NCBI GenBank assembly: GCA_938045805.1
Contig: CALIBL010000006.1
Coordinates: 1 to 64,000 of the forward strand
Length of the DNA stretch: 64,000 bases
Reading direction: 5' to 3'
From: an uncultured Rubripirellula sp.
GTDB taxonomy: Bacteria > Planctomycetota > Planctomycetia > Pirellulales > Pirellulaceae
Of this stretch, positions 51,896-60,851 are shown one piece after another; position 1 is the first letter of the stretch, and each line of letters opens with the position of its first letter. The translations under genes and the position numbers were made by a program. A model generated the notes under the pieces. The model saw only the letters and a program-made list of their open reading frames with translations. It did no database searches and was not told the origin of the DNA.

Positions 51896-52903
51896 ATGCG
51901 AGTGGTACTCATGGGAACGGGACCTTTTGCGGTACCTGCTTTCGAAGCTATCCACAATCATGGTCATCATGTTGAGCGCGTCTTGGTGCGCCCGCTGCCG
52001 CCAGTCAAAAGCCGAAAGGGTCCGCCACCGCAACCGGTAAGAGAATGGGCAGAGTCAAAGCAACTACCCATCCTTTCTCCCGACTCGATCAATTCAGATG
52101 ATTCGGTGAGGACGCTGATGCAGATCCAGCCCGACCTCTTGGTGGTCTGTGACTACGGACAAATCCTCGGTGATGCGGCACTTGCCACCGCAACACTCGG
52201 CGGAATCAACCTCCACGGCTCACTACTACCTCGGTATCGAGGTGCTGCACCAGTCCAGCGTGCACTGCTCGCGGGTGATGAGATCACCGGAATTTCGGTG
52301 ATTCACATGACCCCAAAACTCGACGGTGGACCGATTCTCGCTTCTGCACAAACCCCGATCACCGAAAGTGAGACGTCAGGAGAGCTCGAAGATCGACTCT
52401 CTCATCTCGGCGTTGAGCCCACCCTTACAGCGATGACAATGCTCGACAATTGGGATCGAGTGTCAGAACTCGGAGTGCGGCAAGACCCTGAGGCGGTCAC
52501 CAAAGCTCCACGCCTGAACAAGAAGGAGGCTTTGATCAATTGGAACCAGACTTCCAAACAAATCCACTGCTTCATCCGAGGCATGCAGCCTTGGCCGATC
52601 GCATTCTGTTTCTTTCCCACAGCCAGCGGAAAAGCCCCGCTACGCATTGCAGTTAAAACCGCACGGGTCGTCGATCCTGTTTCCACCGGGAACCCGGAAT
52701 CGGTAGAGATCGCTGACACCCAAGGCGATTTCTCTGACGCCCCATCTGATCCTGGCACATTACTGCATCGAAATCGCATGCTGATCAAAACTGGCGATGG
52801 CGTACTCGAACTGCTAACCATCCAACCCGCCGGAAAACGCGAAATGACAGCCGAAGAGTTCCTTCGCGGCTACCAACCCGAAATCGGCACCCGTCTAAGT
52901 TAG
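51896..52903 (+). CDS. fmt: Methionyl-tRNA formyltransferase
   Basis: 335 residues from the ATG at 51896, which has AAGGAG eight bases upstream; the track's GTG just before it is too close. It formylates initiator Met-tRNA using 10-formyltetrahydrofolate. Motifs are VVLMGTGPFAVPAFEAI at the start, GGINLHGSLLPRYRGAAPVQ (formyl-folate site, catalytic Asn and His) and GISVIHMTPKLDGGPIL. The C-terminal OB-like domain (ALINWNQTSKQIHCFIRGMQPWPIAFCFF) is present. It forms a functional pair with def. Confidence 0.95.
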   Translation: MRVVLMGTGPFAVPAFEAIHNHGHHVERVLVRPLPPVKSRKGPPPQPVREWAESKQLPILSPDSINSDDSVRTLMQIQPDLLVVCDYGQILGDAALATATLGGINLHGSLLPRYRGAAPVQRALLAGDEITGISVIHMTPKLDGGPILASAQTPITESETSGELEDRLSHLGVEPTLTAMTMLDNWDRVSELGVRQDPEAVTKAPRLNKKEALINWNQTSKQIHCFIRGMQPWPIAFCFFPTASGKAPLRIAVKTARVVDPVSTGNPESVEIADTQGDFSDAPSDPGTLLHRNRMLIKTGDGVLELLTIQPAGKREMTAEEFLRGYQPEIGTRLS

Positions 52904-53173
52904 TTTTATGACGACATCACTCTTGTAGTAAAACTCGCTACCTCGAACTTGCACGGCAAAGCGTTTGAAAATCATCCACTGTGCTGAAAATTTCAATTCC
53001 AAGCAATACATGCTTCGACAGCGTGCATCGTGTATACTCGCCCGCCGACAAACTCCAACCGATGACCTCGTCTGTCGATCAGCTCCTGATTGACGACCTC
53101 CCAATCGGTGAACTTCGGGGTTATGAACTCCGAGACGATGACCGGTGCCTTACACTTGATCATGGTATTCAAC

Positions 53174-54547
53174 ATGCGTGCGACTCTTCTCATTCTCTTC
53201 ATCTTGTGTGTCTCGACCGTACGATGCGAGTTGCAGGCGAACGAACCTTCCTCGCCGCCAAACATTGTCCTGATTATCTCCGACGATCAAGCTTGGAATG
53301 ACTACGGCTTCATGGGGCATCCGGACATTGAAACGCCGAACCTTGACAAAATGGCGAAAGACTCGGTGCTGTTCCGACGTGGATACGTTCCCACCGCTTT
53401 GTGCCGCCCATCACTAGCAACCCTACTGACAGGCCACTACGCGTCAACACACGGAATCACGGGGAACGATCCATCACCAAAATATGCGAAACCCAACACA
53501 CCGGAAAATAATCAGCAGCGTGCACAACTAATCAAAAAAATTGACCAGTTCCCAACCCTGCCCGCCTTACTTGGCGACAGAGGATACTTGAGTCACCAAA
53601 GCGGCAAACTCTGGGAGGGTAGCTTTAAGAACTCAGGCTTCACACACGGGATGACTCGGGGTTTCCCGGAGCGCGGCGGTCGGCACGGTGATGACGGATT
53701 GAAAATTGGCCGAGAGGGTCTGGAGCCCATCGCAAACTTCTTGGATCTTGCCAAGGGTCAAAAAAAGCCATTCTTTCTGTGGTATGCGCCTTTCCTACCG
53801 CACACACCGCACAATCCACCTGAACGCCTCCTTAACAAGTACCGAACCAGTGTTCGCCCCATCTCAGTTGCAAAGTATTACGCAATGTGTGAATGGTTCG
53901 ATGAGACTTGCGGTGACTTGCACTCATTGGTCGATGAACGCGGGATGTCCGACAACACTCTGTTCATCTACGTAACCGATAACGGGTGGATCCAAGATCC
54001 TAAGTCGCAAAAGTATGCCCCTCGATCCAAACAGTCGCCGAACGAAGGTGGGATCCGAACTCCGATCTTCTTCCATTGGCCCAGTCAACTCGCTCCTCGT
54101 GACCGTGAAGAACTTGTTAGTAGCCTCGATCTCTTCCCTACGATTCTTTCCTTTGCCGGCATTGAACAGCCCGAAAACTTGCCCGGGCTTGATTTGAGGA
54201 AATCACTAACGGAAAACCAACCGCTCGAAAGAGACAGAATCTTCGGAGAAGGATTCGCTCACGACATTGCAGACCTCAATGACCCTGAAGCATCACTGCT
54301 ATATCGTTGGTGTATCGAAGGTCAGTGGAAACTGCTTCTTACTTACGACGGTGAGACGAACCGTTACGCTAGTTCGCACCCACGAACGATCAAAACACCC
54401 CAACTCTATAACCTACTCGAAGATCCAAATGAGCTTGAAAATGTCGCGTCTGAGAATTCCGAGATTGTTCAACACCTAAGTGATGCTTTATCGGACTGGT
54501 ACCCAGTCAAAACGCGAAAAACGTTGCCACTTCCCATCGCCAAATAA
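53174..54547 (+). CDS. Secreted sulfatase-like hydrolase with CxPSL motif
   Basis: 457 residues from the ATG at 53174, which gives the signal peptide MRATLLILFILCVSTVRC; the track ORF begins 28 codons too early. The metal strand NIVLIISDDQAWNDYGFMGHP (about 30-50) is clear. At the formylglycine position it reads TALCRPSLATLLTGHY: Cys77 and Pro are kept, but the Arg two after Pro in CxPxR is Leu. HTPHNPPERLL, YVTDNGW and KQSPNEGGIRTPIFFHWP complete the active site. Relatives with this motif are common in planctomycetes, so the gene is not broken; it may need a different maturation or use an unmodified Cys. Confidence 0.88.
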   Translation: MRATLLILFILCVSTVRCELQANEPSSPPNIVLIISDDQAWNDYGFMGHPDIETPNLDKMAKDSVLFRRGYVPTALCRPSLATLLTGHYASTHGITGNDPSPKYAKPNTPENNQQRAQLIKKIDQFPTLPALLGDRGYLSHQSGKLWEGSFKNSGFTHGMTRGFPERGGRHGDDGLKIGREGLEPIANFLDLAKGQKKPFFLWYAPFLPHTPHNPPERLLNKYRTSVRPISVAKYYAMCEWFDETCGDLHSLVDERGMSDNTLFIYVTDNGWIQDPKSQKYAPRSKQSPNEGGIRTPIFFHWPSQLAPRDREELVSSLDLFPTILSFAGIEQPENLPGLDLRKSLTENQPLERDRIFGEGFAHDIADLNDPEASLLYRWCIEGQWKLLLTYDGETNRYASSHPRTIKTPQLYNLLEDPNELENVASENSEIVQHLSDALSDWYPVKTRKTLPLPIAK

Positions 54548-54613
54548 TATGCCACCGGCGGGAATCCTCTAAACCAGTTAATAGATCAAGCCTTTACACA
54601 GGAACGCTTCCAA

Positions 54614-55750
54614 ATGACCGCCATGATCTGTGGGTTTGGAGGTGCGGTGCCGGCTGGTTCAATTAGCGTGCAGGAAGCAGCAAATTTTGCAATTCGCACT
54701 TCAGCAATGCCTGCTGAAATGAATCGCAAGGTGAAAGCCCTTTACAGAAAAACTGGGATCTCACAGCGTGGCAGTGTCCTCATCGACAGGCGTCTATCCG
54801 CGGAAGACGGATTTCAAAGCTTTTACCCCATCGCAAAGAATCCCAACGATCGAGGACCTTCCACATCCGACCGCTTAGCTCGATTTCAAACCGAAGCACC
54901 GAAACTCGCCTCCCAAGCAGCCTCGCAAGCGTTGGCCGCATGTGGTTTCCCACGAGCGTCCTTCACGCACCTGATCACCGTCACCTGCACCGGTTTTTAC
55001 GCGCCGGGCTTGGAAATTGACCTCATACAAAGCCTCAGCTTGCCCCCGCAAATCGAGAGGATCCAAGTAGGATTCATGGGCTGCCACGCGAGCATCAATG
55101 CATTCCGAGTCGCTCAAGCATTGTGCGAAAGTGATCCGAGTCGGAAAGTTTTGGTTTGCTGCGTCGAACTTTGCTCACTGCATTATCAGTATGGAACCGA
55201 CACGGACAGCATCGTCAGCAACGCCATTTTTGCAGACGGTGCAGCGGCAATTGCTGTGACGGGTGAGAATCATGACACAGATCGACTTGATCCAGACAAC
55301 CATAGAGAGAGAACCGATATACAGACACTCGGGGTTATCGCTGCAACTGGATCGACACTGGTCCCCCAATCAACGGATGCGATGACATGGCGAATTGGTG
55401 ATCATGGTTTTTCGATGACACTTTCCGCAGAGGTGCCAAGCCTGCTCCGATCTCAACTCAACGACTGCATCACGCCGTGGCTTCGCCAACATGGACTCTC
55501 AGTGTCACAGGTCAAGGGATGGGCGGTACATCCCGGTGGATCGCGAATCCTCGATGCGGTCGAACAATCTCTCGACCTCAGTCAGGCACAAATCTCATCT
55601 TCAAGGCTGGTGCTGAATGAGCATGGCAATATGTCCTCAGCAACGCTTCCCTTCATCCTTAACAAGCTATCGATCGAACGCGTTGCAAAACCATGGGTGA
55701 TGCTAGGATTCGGTCCCGGTCTGGAAATTGAGATGGCGTTAATTCGTTGA
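54614..55750 (+). CDS. Type III polyketide synthase (chalcone/stilbene synthase family)
   Basis: 378 residues, family length. It condenses acyl-CoA starters with malonyl-CoA. The catalytic triad is visible: Cys157 in VGFMGCHASINAFRVAQ, His in AVHPGGSRILDAV and Asn in NEHGNMSSATLPFIL. The N-terminus (ICGFGGAVPAGSISVQEAANFA) and VTCTGFYAPGLEIDLIQSL, then FADGAAAIAVTG and MLGFGPGLEIEMALI, fit the bacterial branch. The product may be an alkylresorcinol, alkylpyrone or naphthalene-type compound; it cannot be read from the sequence. No methyltransferase or oxygenase tailoring gene adjoins it. Confidence 0.92.
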   Translation: MTAMICGFGGAVPAGSISVQEAANFAIRTSAMPAEMNRKVKALYRKTGISQRGSVLIDRRLSAEDGFQSFYPIAKNPNDRGPSTSDRLARFQTEAPKLASQAASQALAACGFPRASFTHLITVTCTGFYAPGLEIDLIQSLSLPPQIERIQVGFMGCHASINAFRVAQALCESDPSRKVLVCCVELCSLHYQYGTDTDSIVSNAIFADGAAAIAVTGENHDTDRLDPDNHRERTDIQTLGVIAATGSTLVPQSTDAMTWRIGDHGFSMTLSAEVPSLLRSQLNDCITPWLRQHGLSVSQVKGWAVHPGGSRILDAVEQSLDLSQAQISSSRLVLNEHGNMSSATLPFILNKLSIERVAKPWVMLGFGPGLEIEMALIR

Positions 55751-55800
55751 AACGCCAAACACCCGCAACTCAAGCACCCCGCTTGCAAGAGTCCACCTCA

Positions 55801-57153
55801 TCAAGCATCCTCTTTTGGCAGTGACACTTCGACCACTGCTGCAGCAACGCCATCCCCCCAAACATTGACCGAAGTTCGGAAGCGATCCAGTAACCAGTCA
55901 ACGCTGAGGATGACTCCGACTAATTCAACAGGCAGACCAACAGAATTCAAAACGATCACCATCGTCACCAGTCCAGCTTCGGGAATCCCTGCGGCACCCA
56001 CCGCAGCTAGCGAAGAAGCGATCACCACAATGATTTGCTCTGTGAAACCTAGTTCGATTCCGGCTAATTGCGCGATAAACATTGCCGCAACCGCCTCGTA
56101 CAAAGCAGTACCGTCCATATTGATTGTGGAACCCAACGGAACAACAAATCCAGATGACTTCTTCGAGACGCCCAAATCATTGGTGCATTCAAGTGTTAGC
56201 GGCAGCGTCGCTGTAGAACTTGCGGTAGAAAATGCTGTCAAAAGAGCACGAGACAACCCGAGGAAATAGGTCAGTGGATTGCGCTTAGAAACCGCCCACA
56301 GAATCAAGGGGAGAACGATTACACCGTGTATCGCAAGTCCGATGCAAACACAAGCAAAATAGCCCCCAATCTGACGGAGCTCCGTACCAAGTTGACCCTC
56401 CTGAACCGCTTGGCCGAATCGCCCCGCAATCATGCAGAAGATACCCAACGGCGCAATCACCATGACAAGGTCCACTAACCGCATCAGAATCGCGTTCAAT
56501 TCAATAAAGACCTGCTTGATCGTCGCCGCTCGACTACCGAGCTGTGCCATGACGAGGCCAAACACCAGAGAAAAGACCACCAGCGGTAGAAGTTTCATTT
56601 CCACCGCCGAACCAAGCAGGTTCTCCGGAACGACCATGTAAAGAAGATTCTCAATGATCATGCCGAGTCCAGGTGTTGCCTCTTCGCCGGCACCGAGTTG
56701 TGGAAACACATCCACCACCTCAGCGTCAGAAAGTCCAGTCAACTCAGAAAATGACTCCAGTATTTGAGATGCAGATTCAGCTGAACCAGCTTCGCCACTT
56801 TCGGACGCCGTTATCTTGCTCGACTGATCGACCGACAAGAGGCTAACTCCTATCGTATTGATGACAATTAATCCAATTGCCGCAGCAAGCACCGTGGTCG
56901 AGAGATAATAGACCAGCGCGACGATGCCGGGTTTTCCGAGCTTACTCACATCGCCCATTGAAAGAACACCGCACGCCACCGACGTGCAAACAAGTGGAAC
57001 AACGAGCAGTTTGAGCATGCGCAGGAAGAGCTCACCACCGAACGAAAAATCGGCCGCTACCGCCGGCGCAATGAGGGCGAGAACCAACGCAGAAATGATC
57101 GAACCCAACATCAAGAGGGCTAAGCGTCGAGGGTTAGATGCAATTCCGCCCAT
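55801..57153 (-). CDS. Dicarboxylate/amino acid:cation symporter (DAACS family)
   Basis: 450 residues with GGAG before the ATG. There are about eight membrane helices plus two re-entrant loops. The family signatures are AFSTASSTATLPLTLECTNDLG (the Ser-rich loop, SSTATLP) and GSTINMDGTALYEAVAAMFIAQLAG (the NMDGT motif that binds Na and substrate). LKLLVVPLVCTSVACGVLSMGD is near the start. An acidic extracellular loop of about 45 residues (SSKITASESGEAGSAESASQILESF) is longer than usual. It takes up glutamate, aspartate or C4-dicarboxylates with Na or H. Confidence 0.93.
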   Translation of the reverse strand: MGGIASNPRRLALLMLGSIISALVLALIAPAVAADFSFGGELFLRMLKLLVVPLVCTSVACGVLSMGDVSKLGKPGIVALVYYLSTTVLAAAIGLIVINTIGVSLLSVDQSSKITASESGEAGSAESASQILESFSELTGLSDAEVVDVFPQLGAGEEATPGLGMIIENLLYMVVPENLLGSAVEMKLLPLVVFSLVFGLVMAQLGSRAATIKQVFIELNAILMRLVDLVMVIAPLGIFCMIAGRFGQAVQEGQLGTELRQIGGYFACVCIGLAIHGVIVLPLILWAVSKRNPLTYFLGLSRALLTAFSTASSTATLPLTLECTNDLGVSKKSSGFVVPLGSTINMDGTALYEAVAAMFIAQLAGIELGFTEQIIVVIASSLAAVGAAGIPEAGLVTMVIVLNSVGLPVELVGVILSVDWLLDRFRTSVNVWGDGVAAAVVEVSLPKEDA

Positions 57154-57414
57154 TGAGGACTCCGCGAGGTTGTAGTGATTTTTTCAAACGTTGAATCTGA
57201 TACGCGGCCCTCATCATAACGATCTACCGCACTCCGTGAGACCCGAACAGGGCGATGATTTCCTCTCATCGCTTCGTTCTGCCGGTATCACAAAGTTAGG
57301 GGTCGTATCTTTTCGGCTCGATCTCTACAGCTAACCCTTGGCGTGATATCCTTTATGCAATTCATCCTGCGAAAAGATTGCGGGCCAAGTTACAACGAGC
57401 GGTTCAGAAACGTC

Positions 57415-59370
57415 ATGAGCTACACGATCGTCGGAGTGATCGGGCACATCGACCACGGTAAGACGTCTTTGGTCGCGGCGCTCACCGGAGTGGATACTGA
57501 CACCGCACCCGAAGAAAGACGCCGGGGGATCACGATTGACCTTGGATTCGCTTCATTTACCAGCGGGGATGATCAATTCGCACTCATTGACGCCCCGGGT
57601 CATCAAAAATACATCGGTAACCTTCTCGCCGGCGTCGCGTCCCTCGACCTCGGACTTCTCGTGGTTGCCTCGGACCAAGGCGTTCAAGCTCAAACCATTG
57701 AGCACGCAGAAATCCTTCGGTCTTTGGGGGTTCAACGCATCCTGGTCGCCCTGTCCCGATGCGATCTCACCGATCCCAAACAACGGAAACAGATCCGAGA
57801 AGAGGTGGAATTCTTCCTCACCGACCTTGGCTTTGAAACCCTGCAAATAGTCGAAACATCAACAGTCAGTGGAGAAGGTGTCGAGGAATTGCGTGAGCAC
57901 CTAAAGTCCCAACGACGGCGCGAAGCAAGAAGAACTCATGGCCCTTTCCGAATGCCCATTGACCGAGTCTTCTCCAAGCCCGGTCGCGGCACCGTGGTAG
58001 CAGGGACACTTTGGGCGGGCAAGGTCTGCGTTGGTGATGAACTCATGATTCAACCCAGCGGTCAACGTGTTCGAGTTCGAGACATTGAGGCGCACGGCCA
58101 GCAGATTGATTCAACCCAGGCGGGAATGCGCACTGCAATGAATCTCGCCGGAGTTGACACCTCGCAACTACGACGCGGACACGAACTCGTGGCTCCCGCG
58201 AGCTACACCTTGACGCAACGTTTTTTAGCCGAGGTCACACCCTATCCGGATAGTCCAACGATTAAGTGTCCCGCAGCACTGCATTTTCACACGGCAACAA
58301 TGCACTGCGATGGCCGCCTACTCGGCCCCCACTCACTCGCACCAGACAAGAAACAAAAGGTGATTGTTCAGACCACCGAACCGATCGTCTTTTCCTTCAA
58401 TCAACCATTCCTTTTGCGGCGCCCTTACCCGCACGGTTCAATCGCAGCCGGACGCATCTTGATTCCACTTGAAGGTATCAACAAAAAGACTCGAGAGATT
58501 CTCGACTTCGGAAATAATCTGTCTCCTTCCGATGTGGTCGTCCACATCATCGCTCAAGTCAAACTCCGAGATGAGCTAAGTACCTCGGAACTCTTGCTAC
58601 CTCAAATCACATCTTCACTGACACACGACCAACAGAATTTAGCGGCATTGCTGAAACAAGTAGAAGATGCACCCGAAATCATCCGTATCGGTGATCAATT
58701 GATCTCTGCGTCATTCTTAAAGTCGACGAAGCGTGCAATCCTTAAACGCTTGCAGAGCCAATCAAACGCCGAAAATGCATGGATCGATGAACAATCGCTT
58801 CGGGATCAAATCACCAAGCGATCAACGCACACGATCGTGAAGCACGCCATCGCGTCACTGTTAGAGGATCAGCAGATCGTCCGCTCCAACCACCTTTTGG
58901 CGATAAAAACAGATCAAACCTCACTCTCCAAGAAACAAACCGCTGCACTCGCACAAATCATCCAACTCCTCGCAGACAACCGAACGCCCCCCAATCTCGC
59001 TGAACTCGCGAAAGCCACCAAGCAGAGTGACGAGGCACTAAAATCGCTTATTCGATTTGCCGTTCATCAGGGTACCGTCATCGGCATCGGGGATGACTTA
59101 TATTATGCGACTGGAGTCATCTCAGCATTTTGCCACGAACTGATCGCTCTGTTCAACGCCGACGCTAACCGAACGGTCGCCGAGATCCGTGACCACTTAC
59201 AGATAACTCGCAAATACGCGATTCCTTTACTCGAGCACTTTGATAGGGAACAAATCACTTGTCGCAAGGGAGATCACCGTACTGCCGGCCCTCGTCTTGA
59301 ATTACTCATTGCGGCGAACGCAGTGACTCAAGACATCTCCCAAGTTGCTCCCGGCAACTCAACAAATTGA
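57415..59370 (+). CDS. selB: Selenocysteine-specific translation factor SelB
   Basis: 651 residues from the ATG at 57415; the track start is 24 codons early. It delivers Sec-tRNA to the ribosome at UGA codons followed by a SECIS hairpin. The GTPase domain shows [10 protein letters not shown] (G1), [11 protein letters not shown] (G2, the SelB form), [15 protein letters not shown] (G3) and ALSRCDL (G4 variant). Beta-barrel domains follow ([17 protein letters not shown]) and then about 250 residues of winged-helix domains for SECIS binding ([49 protein letters not shown]). First gene of the selB-selA-selD operon. Confidence 0.95.
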   Translation: MSYTIVGVIGHIDHGKTSLVAALTGVDTDTAPEERRRGITIDLGFASFTSGDDQFALIDAPGHQKYIGNLLAGVASLDLGLLVVASDQGVQAQTIEHAEILRSLGVQRILVALSRCDLTDPKQRKQIREEVEFFLTDLGFETLQIVETSTVSGEGVEELREHLKSQRRREARRTHGPFRMPIDRVFSKPGRGTVVAGTLWAGKVCVGDELMIQPSGQRVRVRDIEAHGQQIDSTQAGMRTAMNLAGVDTSQLRRGHELVAPASYTLTQRFLAEVTPYPDSPTIKCPAALHFHTATMHCDGRLLGPHSLAPDKKQKVIVQTTEPIVFSFNQPFLLRRPYPHGSIAAGRILIPLEGINKKTREILDFGNNLSPSDVVVHIIAQVKLRDELSTSELLLPQITSSLTHDQQNLAALLKQVEDAPEIIRIGDQLISASFLKSTKRAILKRLQSQSNAENAWIDEQSLRDQITKRSTHTIVKHAIASLLEDQQIVRSNHLLAIKTDQTSLSKKQTAALAQIIQLLADNRTPPNLAELAKATKQSDEALKSLIRFAVHQGTVIGIGDDLYYATGVISAFCHELIALFNADANRTVAEIRDHLQITRKYAIPLLEHFDREQITCRKGDHRTAGPRLELLIAANAVTQDISQVAPGNSTN

Positions 59371-59429
59371 CGCGGTTAATCTTGCTCAATTTTTGTCCTA
59401 CACCATTCATCCACTTTGCCTTTCATCTC

Positions 59430-60851
59430 ATGTCTCAACATTCGTTGTTACGCTTCATTCCCTCCTTTGATCGACTCTCACAGGACGATCGGATTGAGAT
59501 GCTCCAGAAGGCGTATCCTCACCCTATCGTGCTGAAGTGGATACGACGCGCAATTGAGGAGATGCGTGAGGAAATCGATGCAGAGAGAATCCAGCAACCA
59601 GCCGATATTTTCGAGAATATTGTTTCGTCGATCCTCGAACAGGAACAGCTCTACCGAGGTTCAAAAATCCGGCCCGTGATCAATGCGACTGGGATCATCT
59701 TGCACACGAATCTCGGCCGCGCTCCCCTAAGTGAGCGAGCCATCGAGCGGATGATTGGTGCAGCGAACGCCGCCAACGTCGAGCTCAATCTGCATACCGG
59801 AAAACGTAACCATCGTGGGCAACACTGCGTCGAGCAACTATGCCATCTGACCGGCTGCGAAGATGCTGTATTGGTCAATAACTGCGCCGCCGCAACGATA
59901 CTCGTGCTGCAGGCCGTCGCTGCCGGTAGAGAGGTGATCATCTCACGCGGTCAACTCGTCGAGATAGGTGGTGGTTTTCGATTACCGGATGTTTTCCGCT
60001 CCGCAGGTGTAACCATCCGTGAGGTTGGTACCACCAATCGAACTTATGTGCGTGACTACGAATCAGCACTCACCGAACAGACCGCAGCCGTGATGAGAGT
60101 TCATCACAGCAATTACCAATTGAGCGGATTTGTGACCGAACCAAGTATCGCTGAATTGGTTCAAATGCAACACACCGCTCAGATCCCAATTATCGATGAC
60201 TTGGGAAGTGGCTGGTTGGGAGATCATGGCAGGATTTCAGATCCAACGGAGTCTCTTTGCAGGCTATCAGATCCTTCAATCCCCGACAGCGTCTCGGCCG
60301 GTGCCGACCTCACCCTATTCAGTGGAGATAAGCTCTTGGGGGGACCACAGTGTGGGATTATCCTCGGCAAACGCAAATGGATCGATATCTTGAGACGGAA
60401 TCCACTTATGCGAGCCATGCGATTGGACAAACTTGTCCTTGCGGCCCTCGAAGGAACCCTAGAAATTCACCTCGAGCAGCTAGGTGATAGCGAACTGCCG
60501 ATCACGCAAATGCTTCTCGCGAGTGGTGAAGAGATTCGCGCGAGATGCGAAGAGATCACCGAACGGATCAAGCCCTTGGCCCATTGCGATGTGGTGCCCT
60601 GCGACTCGCAACTCGGTGGCGGCTCGATGCCGGGCCAAACACTCAATAGCTACGCAGTCCGAATTCATTGCAAATCGGCCCATCGTCTCGCCAAAATACT
60701 GCGGACAGGCCCCACACCGGTATTGGGCAGGATCGCCAATGACTCGATCATGTTCGACCTGAGAACCGTTCGAAGCTCGCAGACAGAGCCACTTGCCAAT
60801 GCAATCCGGCAAGCCATTTCGCTTGAAGCGGAACAGAGCAAGGCAGAATGA
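59430..60851 (+). CDS. selA: L-seryl-tRNA(Sec) selenium transferase SelA
   Basis: 473 residues from the ATG at 59430; a TTG at 59367 overlapping the selB stop is the alternative, but similarity begins at MSQHSLLRFIPSFDRL. SelA is a PLP enzyme that changes Ser-tRNA(Sec) to Sec-tRNA(Sec) using selenophosphate. Motifs are VINATGIILHTNLGRAPLS, CEDAVLVNNCAAATILVL, ISRGQLVEIGGGFRLPDV, REVGTTNRTYVRDYE and the PLP Lys in FSGDKLLGGPQCGII. It overlaps selD by four bases (ATGA). Confidence 0.96.
   Translation: MSQHSLLRFIPSFDRLSQDDRIEMLQKAYPHPIVLKWIRRAIEEMREEIDAERIQQPADIFENIVSSILEQEQLYRGSKIRPVINATGIILHTNLGRAPLSERAIERMIGAANAANVELNLHTGKRNHRGQHCVEQLCHLTGCEDAVLVNNCAAATILVLQAVAAGREVIISRGQLVEIGGGFRLPDVFRSAGVTIREVGTTNRTYVRDYESALTEQTAAVMRVHHSNYQLSGFVTEPSIAELVQMQHTAQIPIIDDLGSGWLGDHGRISDPTESLCRLSDPSIPDSVSAGADLTLFSGDKLLGGPQCGIILGKRKWIDILRRNPLMRAMRLDKLVLAALEGTLEIHLEQLGDSELPITQMLLASGEEIRARCEEITERIKPLAHCDVVPCDSQLGGGSMPGQTLNSYAVRIHCKSAHRLAKILRTGPTPVLGRIANDSIMFDLRTVRSSQTEPLANAIRQAISLEAEQSKAE

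Noticed and set aside
57154-57414. Looked for selC (tRNA-Sec) upstream of selB
   Set aside because: No acceptor/T-arm pairing or GGTTC-type T-loop with a TCA anticodon could be found by eye in this gap or beside selD.
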